This document shows, in pieces, positions 8,057-17,258 of a DNA stretch of 64,000 nt (position 1 is its first letter; each line of letters opens with the position of its first letter). The stretch comes from Enterococcus_G camelliae. GTDB taxonomy: Bacteria; Bacillota; Bacilli; Lactobacillales; Enterococcaceae. A model generated the notes under the pieces. It was not told the origin of the DNA. It made no database searches and saw only the letters and a program-made list of their open reading frames with translations. A program made the translations under genes and the position numbers. Location: positions 77,811 through 141,810 of the forward strand of contig NZ_JBHUMO010000072.1 in NCBI RefSeq assembly GCF_042685105.1, given 5' to 3'.

Positions 8057-8937
8057 AGGCTATTGCCAGGATCGACTCGTTGAATGAATGCTTCATACAT
8101 CAGTAAGCCGGCAGCTACACTTGCATTTAAGCTTTGCACATGTCCGACCATTGGGATTGTTAACAATTCGTCCACCGATTTCTTTAAGCCTTCGCTCATT
8201 CCACGGCCTTCATTACCAATAATGAGAGCAATTGCACCTTGCGCATTCCATGAGCGATAATTTGTGCCCGTCATATCTGTCCCGAATGTCCAGAAACCTC
8301 TGTCCTTAAGTGTCTGGACAGCATTGGTAAGATTGGTGACACGTGCAATGGGCACATGTTCTACCGCACCAGTCGATGTTTTCACCACGACTGGTGTAAT
8401 GCCGACCGCCCGATGCTTAGGAATAATGATGCCGTCCACTCCACTTGCATCTGCTGTCCGCAAAATTGAACCAAAATTATGAGGATCTTCTAAATTATCT
8501 AATAAGACAAAGAACGGTTTCGTTGGACTTTTTTCCAGTAACTCTTCTAGACTCAAATACTCATAGGGAGTGATTGCTAAAACTATCCCCTGATGAACTC
8601 CTTGTTGGCTCAACTGATCTAGTTTTTGTTTCGGTACCCACTTGACTGGCACCGCCTGTTCGCGACTGAGCTCTTTGATTTCATCAATTCGATCTCCGTG
8701 TGCATCTTCCAATAAAAATACTTTATTGCCACGCCCTTTTTTCAATGCTTCCACTACGGCATGGTGACCAAAAACAAAATTCTCTGCTAGCTCTTCCGCT
8801 GTCATTTCCTTTTCTTTTCGTCCAGCATTTGCAGCTAACTCTTTCTGTTGCTTCGCATAATTTTTATGGGCCCCTCTTTTTTTATTAGACCCTCCACGAT
8901 GCTCGTTTGAATCTCTCTGCCAATTGTTCTTAGCCAT
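8053..8937 (-). CDS. rlmB: 23S rRNA 2'-O-methyltransferase RlmB (SpoU family)
   Basis: 294-residue SPOUT methyltransferase. A basic, low-complexity N-terminal tail (about residues 1-45) precedes the substrate-binding domain (FVFGHHAVVEALKKG) and the SpoU catalytic domain with the three motifs NLEDPHNFGSILRTAD, IIGNEGRGMSE and PMVGHVQSLNASVA. It is expected to methylate G2251 (E. coli numbering) of 23S rRNA. The start is the ATG of MAKNNWQ, nine bases after AAAGGTGG; a longer TTG frame is less likely. It overlaps the end of mrnC by eight bases. Confidence 0.92.
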   Translation of the reverse strand: MAKNNWQRDSNEHRGGSNKKRGAHKNYAKQQKELAANAGRKEKEMTAEELAENFVFGHHAVVEALKKGRGNKVFLLEDAHGDRIDEIKELSREQAVPVKWVPKQKLDQLSQQGVHQGIVLAITPYEYLSLEELLEKSPTKPFFVLLDNLEDPHNFGSILRTADASGVDGIIIPKHRAVGITPVVVKTSTGAVEHVPIARVTNLTNAVQTLKDRGFWTFGTDMTGTNYRSWNAQGAIALIIGNEGRGMSEGLKKSVDELLTIPMVGHVQSLNASVAAGLLMYEAFIQRVDPGNSL

Positions 8938-9325
8938 TTTCTTCACCCACCTTTTCAATGCACCATTGCACCAATTCCTCTAATCTTTCTGTTTGTTTGG
9001 TTAAATGGAGGTAACCAATTAACGCTTCAAAACCAGTCGAAATGCGATAGGTAATAATATCGGCATTTTTCGCACTTGTATAGCTTTTGCTATTTCTTCC
9101 ACGACGGAAAATTTCTTGTTCTTCTTCTGATAATAATTGTTGGTTCTGCATTTTTTGGATGAGGCTCGCTTGAGCTTTAGCGGAAACATAGTGCGTTGCT
9201 GTTTTATGCAATTGGTTTGGCCGAGTCAAGCCGCTTTGAATCAAATAATCGCGAACGTATACCTCATAGATCGCATCGCCTACATAAGCAAGGGCTAAAC
9301 CATTTAACTGACGATAATCTTTCAT
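8930..9325 (-). CDS. mrnC: Mini-ribonuclease III
   Basis: 131-residue RNase III-like enzyme without a double-stranded RNA binding domain. It has the conserved LNGLALAYVGDAIYEVYVR signature near the start and RRGRNSK plus FEALIGYLHL further on. It matures 23S rRNA ends in Firmicutes. The start is the ATG of MKDYRQ that overlaps the cysS stop (TAATG); an ATG five codons upstream is possible but lies inside the likely ribosome site GGAGAAGAG. It is placed between cysS and rlmB exactly as in other Firmicutes. Confidence 0.9.
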   Translation of the reverse strand: MKDYRQLNGLALAYVGDAIYEVYVRDYLIQSGLTRPNQLHKTATHYVSAKAQASLIQKMQNQQLLSEEEQEIFRRGRNSKSYTSAKNADIITYRISTGFEALIGYLHLTKQTERLEELVQWCIEKVGEENG

Positions 9326-10731
9326 TACTCTCTTCTCCATCGTGTGCCTTGAGCTGTGTCTTCTAATACGATTCCTTGTTGTTTTAATTGTTCCCGAATT
9401 TCATCACTACGAGCAAAATTGTGTTCTTTTCTGGCTTGATTTCGTTCCAAAATTAACTGTTCAATCGCTTCATCCACCAATTCATTGCTAAATTCGATAC
9501 CAAATACCGCCAACCACTTTGTTAATTGTCTGTATCCTTGTGCTAAAACAACGGTCGAGACACTCGCTTGCTCCAAATAGATATTCATCCATTTGGCTAA
9601 TTCATACGTAACTGTGATGCCATTAGCAGCATTAAAATCATCATCCATTTCGGTAATAAATTGCTCTTCCAATTGTGCCAATTCAGCAAGTTTTTCTTGG
9701 TCATTCGCTAGTTGACTCACTGCCTTTTTTTGGCGGAAAATAACGTTCTCAACGGTATTTTTCAATCGTTGCAAATTGGTCGTCGCTTCTTGCAATGTTG
9801 TTTGAGAATAACGAATAGGTCTACGATATTGAGTTGTAGCTAGAAAGAAGCGCAGTGCCTGTGGATCAACCACTTGAACAAGATCATGCACCGTCACAAA
9901 ATTTCCCAGTGATTTGCTCATTTTCTGATCATCTTCACCGATTGTCACATAGCCATTATGCATCCAATAATTGGCAAAAGGTTTGCCCGTTTTGGCCTCG
10001 CTTTGCGCAATTTCATTCTCATGATGGGGAAATTCTAAATCTTGGCCACCCCCATGAATATCGATTGTATCCCCTAAATGTTTGGTTGCCATGACTGAGC
10101 ATTCAATATGCCATCCAGGACGACCTTCCCCCCATGGAGAAGTCCACGATACCTCACCTGTTTTGGCTGATTTCCATAAAGCAAAATCCAATGGGTCTTC
10201 TTTGATTTGCTGCTCCTCACCTGTCCGTTGACTCGCACCAATCTCCAGCTCATCAATGGATTGATCGCTCAATTGACCATAATTTTTAAATTTACGCGTC
10301 CGATAATAAACATCTCCTGCTACTTCATAAGCGTATTCTTTTTCTATCAATACTTCTATAAAGGCGATGATGTCTTGAATATGATCCATCACTCGGGGAT
10401 TCAAACTCGCTTTTTGAACATGTAGCGCTTCTGTATCTTCATAAAAAGCAGCAATAAATCGATCGGCTACTTCTGAAGCGGACTCACCTAATTCCTTGGC
10501 CGTACGAATGATTTTGTCATCCACATCTGTGAAATTGGATACATATGTAACCTCATACCCTCGATATTCCAAATAACGACGAATGGTATCAAATGACACT
10601 GTGCTACGCCCATTACCAATATGAATATAATTGTAGACGGTTGGTCCACACACATACATCTTGACTTTGCCTTCCTCTATTGGTTGGAAACGTTCTTTTT
10701 TTCGCGTTAAGGTATTATATATTTGAATCAT
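9325..10731 (-). CDS. cysS: Cysteinyl-tRNA synthetase
   Basis: 468-residue class I synthetase. The zinc ligand Cys28 lies in VCGPTVYNY, the HIGH motif appears as HIGN (37-40), further zinc ligands lie in WHIECSVMA and HHENE, and KMSKS is intact (about 269). It charges tRNA-Cys and, with CysE just upstream, makes a cysteine supply and use operon. The start overlaps the end of cysE by 17 bp. A T-box riboswitch with a UGC (Cys) specifier precedes cysE and is expected to control both genes by tRNA-Cys charging. Confidence 0.96.
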   Translation of the reverse strand: MIQIYNTLTRKKERFQPIEEGKVKMYVCGPTVYNYIHIGNGRSTVSFDTIRRYLEYRGYEVTYVSNFTDVDDKIIRTAKELGESASEVADRFIAAFYEDTEALHVQKASLNPRVMDHIQDIIAFIEVLIEKEYAYEVAGDVYYRTRKFKNYGQLSDQSIDELEIGASQRTGEEQQIKEDPLDFALWKSAKTGEVSWTSPWGEGRPGWHIECSVMATKHLGDTIDIHGGGQDLEFPHHENEIAQSEAKTGKPFANYWMHNGYVTIGEDDQKMSKSLGNFVTVHDLVQVVDPQALRFFLATTQYRRPIRYSQTTLQEATTNLQRLKNTVENVIFRQKKAVSQLANDQEKLAELAQLEEQFITEMDDDFNAANGITVTYELAKWMNIYLEQASVSTVVLAQGYRQLTKWLAVFGIEFSNELVDEAIEQLILERNQARKEHNFARSDEIREQLKQQGIVLEDTAQGTRWRRE

Positions 10732-11257
10732 TTGTTACTTTCTCTCCTTTCAATCGTACCACTTTTGCTGCAACCCCCACCGCAGTTGCATCGGCCGGGA
10801 TATCATGAATCACCACAGACCCTGCGCCTATTTTTGATCTTTCTCCAATCGTAACAGGCCCCAGTACTTGGACATGACACGAAATCACCGCATCCTTTTT
10901 TACTGTAGGATGTCGTTTTCCTGTATGCTTACCTGTCCCACCAAGAGTTACGCCATGAAACAGCACTACACCCTCTTCTATTTCTGCGGTTTCACCAATT
11001 ACGACACCCATCCCATGATCAATAAATACTCCCGGAGCGATTTGAGCACCAGGATGAATTTCAATTCCAGTCATAAAGCGCCAAAATTGTGAATGAATAC
11101 GAGCAAGTAAAAAAAGATGATGACGATACAAAAAGTGAGAAAATCGATGCCAAAATAAGGCATGCACTCCTGGATAGGTTAAGAGAACTTCTAGTGTGGT
11201 TCTCGCAGCTGGATCATTTGCCTTAGCAGACTGTACTGCACGTTTCAACCAATTCAT
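10715..11257 (-). CDS. cysE: Serine O-acetyltransferase
   Basis: 180-residue hexapeptide-repeat acetyltransferase that makes O-acetylserine, the acceptor for sulfide in cysteine synthesis. The left-handed beta-helix starts near IHPGAQIAPGVFIDHG and contains VIGETAEIEEGVVLFHGVTL and GAGSVVIHDIP. It is short compared with the enterobacterial enzyme because the N-terminal helical domain is reduced, as is usual in Firmicutes. The ATG chosen is five bases after AAGGTG; the TTG directly before it is too close. It is the first gene of the T-box controlled cysE-cysS unit. Confidence 0.93.
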   Translation of the reverse strand: MNWLKRAVQSAKANDPAARTTLEVLLTYPGVHALFWHRFSHFLYRHHLFLLARIHSQFWRFMTGIEIHPGAQIAPGVFIDHGMGVVIGETAEIEEGVVLFHGVTLGGTGKHTGKRHPTVKKDAVISCHVQVLGPVTIGERSKIGAGSVVIHDIPADATAVGVAAKVVRLKGEKVTNDSNI

Positions 11258-11335
11258 CAATTCACCTTCTTCTTTTTTACTAAAACTATCTTTCTACTCA
11301 TTTAAGGAACCATGCTCCCTTATTCAAAGTGATAC

Positions 11336-11556
11336 AAAAAAGCATCTTTTGCATAAACATTCTTATGCAAAAGACGCTTTTATCACGTGGTTCCACTTTT
11401 TTTTGCAGAGTAACTCTGCCTCAAATAGGTAACGGTCTATCGCCGTTTTTGACTTACGCCAAAACCACTCCCAGGTGCATTTCCTCATCTTCTTTAATTG
11501 CTTTCAGCCACCGCAATCTCTCTACAAAAGAAGAAGTCGTACTTCGTCTGTTCTTT
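11336..11556 (-). ncRNA. T-box riboswitch, cysteine specifier
   Basis: The minus strand leader between gltX and cysE has the T-box hallmarks: the AGAGAG bulge of stem I followed by GGTGGCTGAAAGC, a specifier segment GAAATGCACCTGGGAG whose codon reads TGC (Cys), the T-box core GTGGAACCACG, and a terminator hairpin (11341-11381, arms TCTTTTGCATAA and TTATGCAAAAGA) ending in a run of six or more Ts. Uncharged tRNA-Cys should stabilise the antiterminator and allow cysE-cysS expression. The specifier agrees with the downstream genes. Confidence 0.88.
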
Positions 11557-11563
11557 GTGTTTC

Positions 11564-11591
11564 ATTATAATACTTGATTTAAATGAGCCAA
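11564..11591 (-). promoter_or_regulatory. Promoter of the Cys T-box operon
   Basis: The minus strand has TTGGCT (11586-11591), a 16-bp spacer and TATAAT (11564-11569). The whole promoter lies in the last codons and stop of gltX. Confidence 0.65.
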
Positions 11592-13022
11592 TGCTTTTTC
11601 TTTTCCTAACAATTCAACTGTGTTTGGTAATTCCGGACCATGCATTTGGCCAGATACTGCTACACGAATTGGCATAAAGAGATTTTTCCCTTTCACTCCT
11701 GTTTCTTTCTGAACACTCTTAATCGCGGCTTTAACCGTTGCTGCATCAACAACGTCCATTTGTTCTAATTGGGCCTTGAAAGCGGCTAATACAGTCGGCA
11801 CTGTCTCCCCTGCTAAAACTTCTTGAGCCGCTTCATCTAATGCTGGATGTTCCTCAAAAAACATTTTGGATAACGGAACTATTTCTGCGGCGTAGCTCAT
11901 TTGAGGTTGATACAAAGCAACAATTTTTTGAAGCCATTGTTTTTTCTCTTCCGATAATGGTTCCGTCAATTCATTCGCTTGCACCAAATAAGGAATACAC
12001 ATGTCTGTTAATGTTTCAACATCCATGGTTTTCATATACGTGTTATTTACCCATTCAAGCTTCTTGGCATCAAATGCCGCTGGTGATTTACTTAAGCGTT
12101 CGTAATCAAATAATTTAATTAGTTCTGCTTGAGAGAAAATTTCTTCTTCACCCACTGGCGACCAACCAAGCAGAGCGATAAAGTTAAACATCGCCTCAGG
12201 TAGATAGCCTAAATCACGATATTGTTCAATAAATTGTAAGATAGATTCATCACGTTTACTTAGTTTTTTGCCCGTTTCGGTATTGATAATCAAGGTCATA
12301 TGACCAAATTTTGGTGGTGTCCAACCAAAAGCTTCATAAATCATCAATTGTTTTGGTGTATTGGCAATATGATCATCTCCACGCAAAACATGAGTGATTT
12401 TCATCATATGGTCATCTACAGCAACAGCAAAATTGTAGGTTGGCATACCATCGCGTTTTTGGATAACAAAATCGCCGCCGACATTTTCAGCTTCAAAGAC
12501 AATTTCACCTTTTACCATATCATCAAACCGGTATTCATTCCCTCTTGGTACACGGAAACGGATAACTGGTTCAAAACCGGCTGCTTCTTTAGCCGCTTGT
12601 TGTTCCGGTGTTAGATTTGCACATGTCCCACCATAGTGAGGCATTTCTCCTCGAGCACGTTGCGCTTCTCGTTCAGCTTCTAATTCTTCCTCCGTACAAT
12701 AACATTTGTAAGCTAAGTTACTTGCTAAGAGCTGATCAATTAAAGGCTGATAAATGTCTTTTCTTTCTGATTGACGGTACGGACCATAGTTCCCTGGCTT
12801 TTGCGGTGACTCATCCCAATCCATTCCCAACCATTCCAAGTTTTCTAATTGACTTTTTTCCCCATCAGCAATGTTGCGCTTTTGGTCCGTATCTTCAATA
12901 CGAATGATGAATTCTCCATCATTATGCCGAGCAAATAGATAGTTGAATAATGCAGTCCGAGCATTGCCAATATGCAAATGACCGGTTGGACTTGGTGCGT
13001 AACGTACGCGTACTTTTGTCAT
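11565..13022 (-). CDS. gltX: Glutamyl-tRNA synthetase
   Basis: 485-residue class I synthetase of the bacterial GluRS type. HIGH appears as HIGN at residues 17-20 (RYAPSPTGHLHIGNARTA) and KMSKS as KLSKRDES (about 253). In many Firmicutes GluRS also charges tRNA-Gln, which is then amidated; this window does not show the amidotransferase. The ATG has AGAGG upstream. It has its own promoter (TTTACT/TACAAT) and is followed at once by the Cys T-box unit, whose promoter overlaps its 3' end. Confidence 0.96.
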   Translation of the reverse strand: MTKVRVRYAPSPTGHLHIGNARTALFNYLFARHNDGEFIIRIEDTDQKRNIADGEKSQLENLEWLGMDWDESPQKPGNYGPYRQSERKDIYQPLIDQLLASNLAYKCYCTEEELEAEREAQRARGEMPHYGGTCANLTPEQQAAKEAAGFEPVIRFRVPRGNEYRFDDMVKGEIVFEAENVGGDFVIQKRDGMPTYNFAVAVDDHMMKITHVLRGDDHIANTPKQLMIYEAFGWTPPKFGHMTLIINTETGKKLSKRDESILQFIEQYRDLGYLPEAMFNFIALLGWSPVGEEEIFSQAELIKLFDYERLSKSPAAFDAKKLEWVNNTYMKTMDVETLTDMCIPYLVQANELTEPLSEEKKQWLQKIVALYQPQMSYAAEIVPLSKMFFEEHPALDEAAQEVLAGETVPTVLAAFKAQLEQMDVVDAATVKAAIKSVQKETGVKGKNLFMPIRVAVSGQMHGPELPNTVELLGKEKALAHLNQVL

Positions 13023-13105
13023 GTCGTTCCTCTTCCTTTAACTCATTTTTTTATTTATTCGAATCAATAAATAAAACCATTGCTTTGAAAAAGCTGTTCA
13101 ATTGA

Positions 13106-13134
13106 ATTGTACATTCATTGGCGTGAATAGTAAA
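13106..13134 (-). promoter_or_regulatory. gltX promoter candidate
   Basis: The minus strand has TTTACT (13129-13134), a 17-bp spacer and TACAAT (13106-13111), in the gap between yacL and gltX. Confidence 0.5.
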
Positions 13135-13161
13135 GTCAACTGAACAACCTTCCTTCGTTTT

Positions 13162-14304
13162 CTATTTTTTGTTTCCCTTATGATTGTTTTTTTCTTCAGA
13201 ATTACTAATACCGCGTGTGGCATGATCCGGCTTAGCAAAAATCATCCGTCCTGCCGCAGTCTGTAATGCACTTGTTACGATGACTTGAATGCGTTCATTC
13301 ATAAAATGCTGACCATCTTCGACCACAACCATCGTACCGTCATCCAAGTATGCCACTCCTTGTTGCCGTTCTGTCCCAGCCTTGACGACTAGAACCTGCA
13401 TGGTTTCACCAGGAATGACGACGGGTTTGACAGCATTTGCTAAAGCATTAATATTTAAAACGGGCACATTTTGGAAAGAAGCAACTTTATTCAAATTAAA
13501 ATCATTCGTTACGACGATTCCATCAAGCTGTTTGGCTAGCTTCAACAATTTGCTATCAACTTCCGCAATCTCCTCAAAGTCTCCTTCATACATTTCGACT
13601 TCAATTCCATTCTCCTCTTGAAGTGCGTTTAAAATATCTAAGCCTCTGCGACCACGTACACGCTTTAAACTATCACCTGAATCAGCAATGTATTGTAATT
13701 CATACAGAACAAAATTTGGAATAAGTAACGTTCCTTCGATAAAACCGGTTTTCGCAATATCATAGATGCGTCCGTCAATAATGACACTCGTATCTAAAAT
13801 TTTGTACTTTCGGAAATGTTCTGTGCTCTTACGATCCAATAACTGCCCATCAGGTTCTTCGGTCTTCTTTGGCTTTGTAATAAATACTTTTCGCCACTCG
13901 TCAATCCGAGTCGTTCCCATACGAAAACCCAAATAACCAAGCGCACTCATCAAGACCACTGGAACAACACTGCTCACAAAAGGGACATTCCAATTAAAAA
14001 AAGGAATCGAAACAATAACCCCAATTAATAAGCCAATAATAATGCCAGCTGCTCCAAATAGAATATAGGGCAAGCTAAACTCGCTTAGTTTTTCTTCCGT
14101 CCTACGAATAACCCGTAATACATAGTCAGCCACTAATAAAGAAAATAAATAAAAAATAAGTCCACCAATGATACTATTTGTAACATTGTTATTTAACCAA
14201 TGATTCTGTGTTTGACCAATTGTCTTCCAAGCCAACGGTAAGATAGATAAGCCTAAGCTAATACCAGCGAGAGCCATTAACACATTTATAACTCGTTTTT
14301 TCAC
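13162..14304 (-). CDS. yacL: PIN/TRAM domain membrane protein YacL
   Basis: 380-residue protein: four predicted membrane segments in the first ~145 residues, then a PIN nuclease-like domain starting YKILDTSVIIDGRIYDIAKT (about 168) with acidic active-site residues including VTNDFNLNKVA, then a TRAM RNA-binding domain (about 300-355) and a basic tail. This is the YacL family that follows radA in Firmicutes. Its function is not established; the domains suggest membrane-associated RNA cleavage. GGAGGG lies before the ATG. It forms one run with dut and radA. Confidence 0.88.
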   Translation of the reverse strand: MKKRVINVLMALAGISLGLSILPLAWKTIGQTQNHWLNNNVTNSIIGGLIFYLFSLLVADYVLRVIRRTEEKLSEFSLPYILFGAAGIIIGLLIGVIVSIPFFNWNVPFVSSVVPVVLMSALGYLGFRMGTTRIDEWRKVFITKPKKTEEPDGQLLDRKSTEHFRKYKILDTSVIIDGRIYDIAKTGFIEGTLLIPNFVLYELQYIADSGDSLKRVRGRRGLDILNALQEENGIEVEMYEGDFEEIAEVDSKLLKLAKQLDGIVVTNDFNLNKVASFQNVPVLNINALANAVKPVVIPGETMQVLVVKAGTERQQGVAYLDDGTMVVVEDGQHFMNERIQVIVTSALQTAAGRMIFAKPDHATRGISNSEEKNNHKGNKK

Positions 14305-14330
14305 ATGCTTCCCTCCATTTCATTTTTCAT

Positions 14331-15701
14331 TTATGAAAAAACTTTTTTTAACGCTTCAGATAACGTTGCAACCCCAACAATTTCAATTGAGGTAGGTGGC
14401 TCCCAGTTTTGTAGGTTATTTTTGGGCAAATAAACCTTTGTAAAGCCTAATTTTTGGACTTCTTTGACTCGTTGCTCAATCGCATTCACACGCCGAATTT
14501 CGCCAGTTAAACCAATTTCTCCGATAAAACATTCGGTTGGCTTGGTCCCTTTCTCTTTGTAACTAGACGCAATGCTAATCGCGATTGCCAAATCAATTGC
14601 TGGTTCATTTAATTTTACCCCACCAGCAGCTTTTAAATACGCATCTTGATTTTGAAGCAATAACCCCGTTCGTTTTTCTAATACGGCCATAATCAATGAA
14701 ACCCGATTAAAATCCAAACCCGTTGTTGTGCGTTTTGCATTACCAAACATGGTGGGAGTAATCAGTGCCTGAATTTCAACCAAGATGGGACGACTCCCCT
14801 CCATCGCCACGACGATAGCCGATCCTGTAGCTCCAGCAAGGCGCTCTTCTAAAAAAACTTGTGACGGATTGGCTACTTCGCGTAACCCGCCTTCTACCAT
14901 TTCAAAAATACCAATTTCATTCGTTGACCCAAAACGGTTCTTTACTGCCCGTAGAATACGAAAACTCTGATGCTGCTCTCCTTCAAAATATAAAACAGTA
15001 TCCACCATATGTTCCAACATTCTCGGTCCTGCAATTGATCCTTCTTTGGTCACATGCCCAACGATAAAGATGGCAATGCCATTGGTTTTCGCAATCTTTA
15101 AAAGCTCAGCAGTCGTTTCTCGAACTTGGCTAACACTACCAGCAACGCTCGTAATATCGGGTTGGGTCATTGTCTGAATTGAATCGATAATAACATATTG
15201 CGGTGTCAATTCCTCGATTGCTTTGCGAATGTCCGACATATCCGTCTCCGCATAAAGATAAAATTCGTCATTAACGACACCTAAACGCGTTGCGCGCAGT
15301 TTAATTTGTTCAGCGCTCTCTTCTCCTGATACATAAAGGACCGTACCACCCGTTGCAGCTAATTGTTGAGAAACTTGCAGCAATAAGGTCGATTTGCCAA
15401 TCCCTGGATCACCGCCAAGCAGAATTAACGAACCTGGAACAACCCCTCCACCCAGCACTCGGTTTAATTCATCCAGTTCTGTTTTTACTCGCGGTTCTTT
15501 TTTAGGGACAACATCTGCAAGACGTGTCGGTTTCATTTTTTGACCAGTGATTGTGGTTCGCGAACGGCGATCAGTTGTATCTTGTACTTTTTCTTCAACC
15601 ATTGAATTCCAACTATGGCATTGTGGGCACTTGCCTAAATACCTAGGTGAAATATAGCCACAATGTTGACATTCAAATTGAGTCTTTGCTTTTTTTGCCA
15701 T
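14331..15701 (-). CDS. radA: DNA repair and recombination protein RadA
   Basis: 456-residue RecA-like helicase. The N-terminal zinc finger has Cys11, Cys14, Cys25 and Cys28 (FECQHCGYISPRYLGKCPQC). The Walker A is GGDPGIGKST (about 95), the RadA-specific KNRFGS motif is present (about 254), and the C-terminal third is a Lon-like domain (GLDFNRVSLIMAVLEKR onward). RadA drives branch migration and uptake recombination. It lies 13 bp after dut and 26 bp before yacL, so the three are probably one operon. Confidence 0.96.
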   Translation of the reverse strand: MAKKAKTQFECQHCGYISPRYLGKCPQCHSWNSMVEEKVQDTTDRRSRTTITGQKMKPTRLADVVPKKEPRVKTELDELNRVLGGGVVPGSLILLGGDPGIGKSTLLLQVSQQLAATGGTVLYVSGEESAEQIKLRATRLGVVNDEFYLYAETDMSDIRKAIEELTPQYVIIDSIQTMTQPDITSVAGSVSQVRETTAELLKIAKTNGIAIFIVGHVTKEGSIAGPRMLEHMVDTVLYFEGEQHQSFRILRAVKNRFGSTNEIGIFEMVEGGLREVANPSQVFLEERLAGATGSAIVVAMEGSRPILVEIQALITPTMFGNAKRTTTGLDFNRVSLIMAVLEKRTGLLLQNQDAYLKAAGGVKLNEPAIDLAIAISIASSYKEKGTKPTECFIGEIGLTGEIRRVNAIEQRVKEVQKLGFTKVYLPKNNLQNWEPPTSIEIVGVATLSEALKKVFS

Positions 15702-15714
15702 CGACTATCCCTCT

Positions 15715-16215
15715 TTACTTACCTGATGATCCAAAACCGCCCTTGCGTTCTTCATAGGCATGATCATCATCTGCTTTTAAAAAGGGAAGAAATATCCCTT
15801 GACCAATTCTTTCTCCTTTTTTTATCACGACATCACTCAAACCAATATTCAAAAACTGAAACATGATATGCCCCTCATTCGCAGCATTATTATAATAATC
15901 TGCATCAATCACACCAATACCATTCCCTAACAGTAAAAAGCGTTTTAACGGGTTACTAGAACGGTTGGCTAGTTGCAAATACTCATCTGCACCCATATAC
16001 GCCTTAACGCCAGTAGGTACAAGTGTTGGCTTAATTCCTTTTAATTCCTTTGGCACGCCTCTTTGACTCAAAAAATTCTTGATGATACTTGGAATTACCA
16101 CTTCCTCAGATGCTTCAAAATCATAACCAGCTGCTTTTTTGGTTGCACGAGTTGGCAGATGGATTTCTTTATTTTTATAAGTGGAAAGTACTTCAAATCC
16201 ACGTTTTTTTTCCAA
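15715..16215 (-). CDS. dut: Trimeric dUTPase
   Basis: 166-residue dUTP diphosphatase. All five trimeric dUTPase motifs are visible: AAGYDFEA (1), LANRSSNP (2), GNGIGVIDADYYNN (3), ERIGQGIFLPF (4) and the C-terminal ERKGGFGSSGK (5). It keeps dUTP low and supplies dUMP for thymidylate. It is about 20 residues longer than the E. coli enzyme because of an insert after motif 1 (about residues 45-62), common in Gram-positive and phage forms. The start is TTG with GGAGGG nine bases upstream. It is the first gene of the dut-radA-yacL run. Confidence 0.94.
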   Translation of the reverse strand: MEKKRGFEVLSTYKNKEIHLPTRATKKAAGYDFEASEEVVIPSIIKNFLSQRGVPKELKGIKPTLVPTGVKAYMGADEYLQLANRSSNPLKRFLLLGNGIGVIDADYYNNAANEGHIMFQFLNIGLSDVVIKKGERIGQGIFLPFLKADDDHAYEERKGGFGSSGK

Positions 16216-16248
16216 TCTATCTGACCCTCCTAATAAATGACTTGTCTT

Positions 16249-16257
16249 ATTCTATCA
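16249..16257 (-). promoter_or_regulatory. dut promoter, extended -10
   Basis: The minus strand reads TGATAGAAT, an extended -10 about 34 bp before the dut TTG start. No convincing -35 is visible. Confidence 0.5.
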
Positions 16258-16383
16258 TAAAAACAGGAATCACTTTCTATTCATGACTCTCATCTTATTG
16301 TACACTCTATCCTCATAATACGGCGAAAAAACCAAAAAAAAACATCTCTCCTTTAACTTACATTTTTTTTTAAGAAAATATAC

Positions 16384-16412
16384 ATGACGAATGCACGTTT
16401 TATAGGTAAAAT
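16384..16412 (+). promoter_or_regulatory. proBA promoter
   Basis: ATGACG (16384-16389), a 17-bp spacer and TAAAAT (16407-16412), 39 bp before the proB ATG and divergent from dut. Confidence 0.55.
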
Positions 16413-16451
16413 GAGAGAAACACGAGAAAAATGAAAATTTGAGGTGTAACG

Positions 16452-17258
16452 ATGCGTGCAACATTAAAAGAGGCCAAACGAATCGTCATTAAAATTGGTA
16501 CAAGTTCTTTGATGTATCCAAATGGAAACATTAATTTAGCTGGAATTGATGAACTAGCTTTTGTTTTGAGTGATTTACGAAATCAAGGAAAAGAAATCAT
16601 ATTAGTATCGTCAGGTGCAATTGGCGTAGGTATGAACAAATTGCATATGCAAAAACGTCCGTCCGCTATCCCTGAACAACAAGCCGTTGCAGCTGTCGGT
16701 CAAGCCGCGTTGATGGATATTTACAATCAACGTTTCTTAACTTACAGCCAACAAACCGCTCAATTATTACTGACGCGAGATATTGTCGAGTACCCAAAGA
16801 GTCGACAAAATGTTATTAACACACTAGAACAGCTTGTTCATATGAATATTATCCCAATTATTAACGAAAATGATACTGTAGCGGTTGAAGAGCTAGATCA
16901 TCAAACAAAATTTGGTGACAATGACCAATTATCCGCTATCGTTGCGGAATTAATTCAAGCCGACTTATTAATCATGCTCTCCGATATTGATGGGTTTTAT
17001 TCTGACAACCCGTTAACAAATACTGATGCTACCCTTTATCCTCATATTACAGCAATTACAAAAGAGTTGATGGAACAAGCAACTGGAAAAGGCAGTCGTT
17101 ATGGTACTGGTGGCATGATGAGCAAACTCAAAGCAGCTCAACGGATCCTTGCAGCAAAACATGCTATGGTCCTAGCAAACGGAAAACACCCGAAAATTAT
17201 TTTTGCAATTTTAGCAGGACAACCCGTGGGAACATTATTTAAGGAGGAAGCGCAATGA
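16452..17258 (+). CDS. proB: Glutamate 5-kinase
   Basis: 268-residue amino acid kinase, the first enzyme of proline synthesis. It shows VIKIGTSSLM near the start, VSSGAIGVGMNKL, IINENDTVA and the GTGGMMSKLKAA block (about 220). It lacks the C-terminal PUA domain of the ~370-residue E. coli and Bacillus enzymes; this short form is usual in lactic acid bacteria and tends to differ in proline feedback. The ATG overlaps nothing upstream; GAGGTG precedes it. It overlaps proA by four bases (ATGA). Confidence 0.95.
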   Translation: MRATLKEAKRIVIKIGTSSLMYPNGNINLAGIDELAFVLSDLRNQGKEIILVSSGAIGVGMNKLHMQKRPSAIPEQQAVAAVGQAALMDIYNQRFLTYSQQTAQLLLTRDIVEYPKSRQNVINTLEQLVHMNIIPIINENDTVAVEELDHQTKFGDNDQLSAIVAELIQADLLIMLSDIDGFYSDNPLTNTDATLYPHITAITKELMEQATGKGSRYGTGGMMSKLKAAQRILAAKHAMVLANGKHPKIIFAILAGQPVGTLFKEEAQ

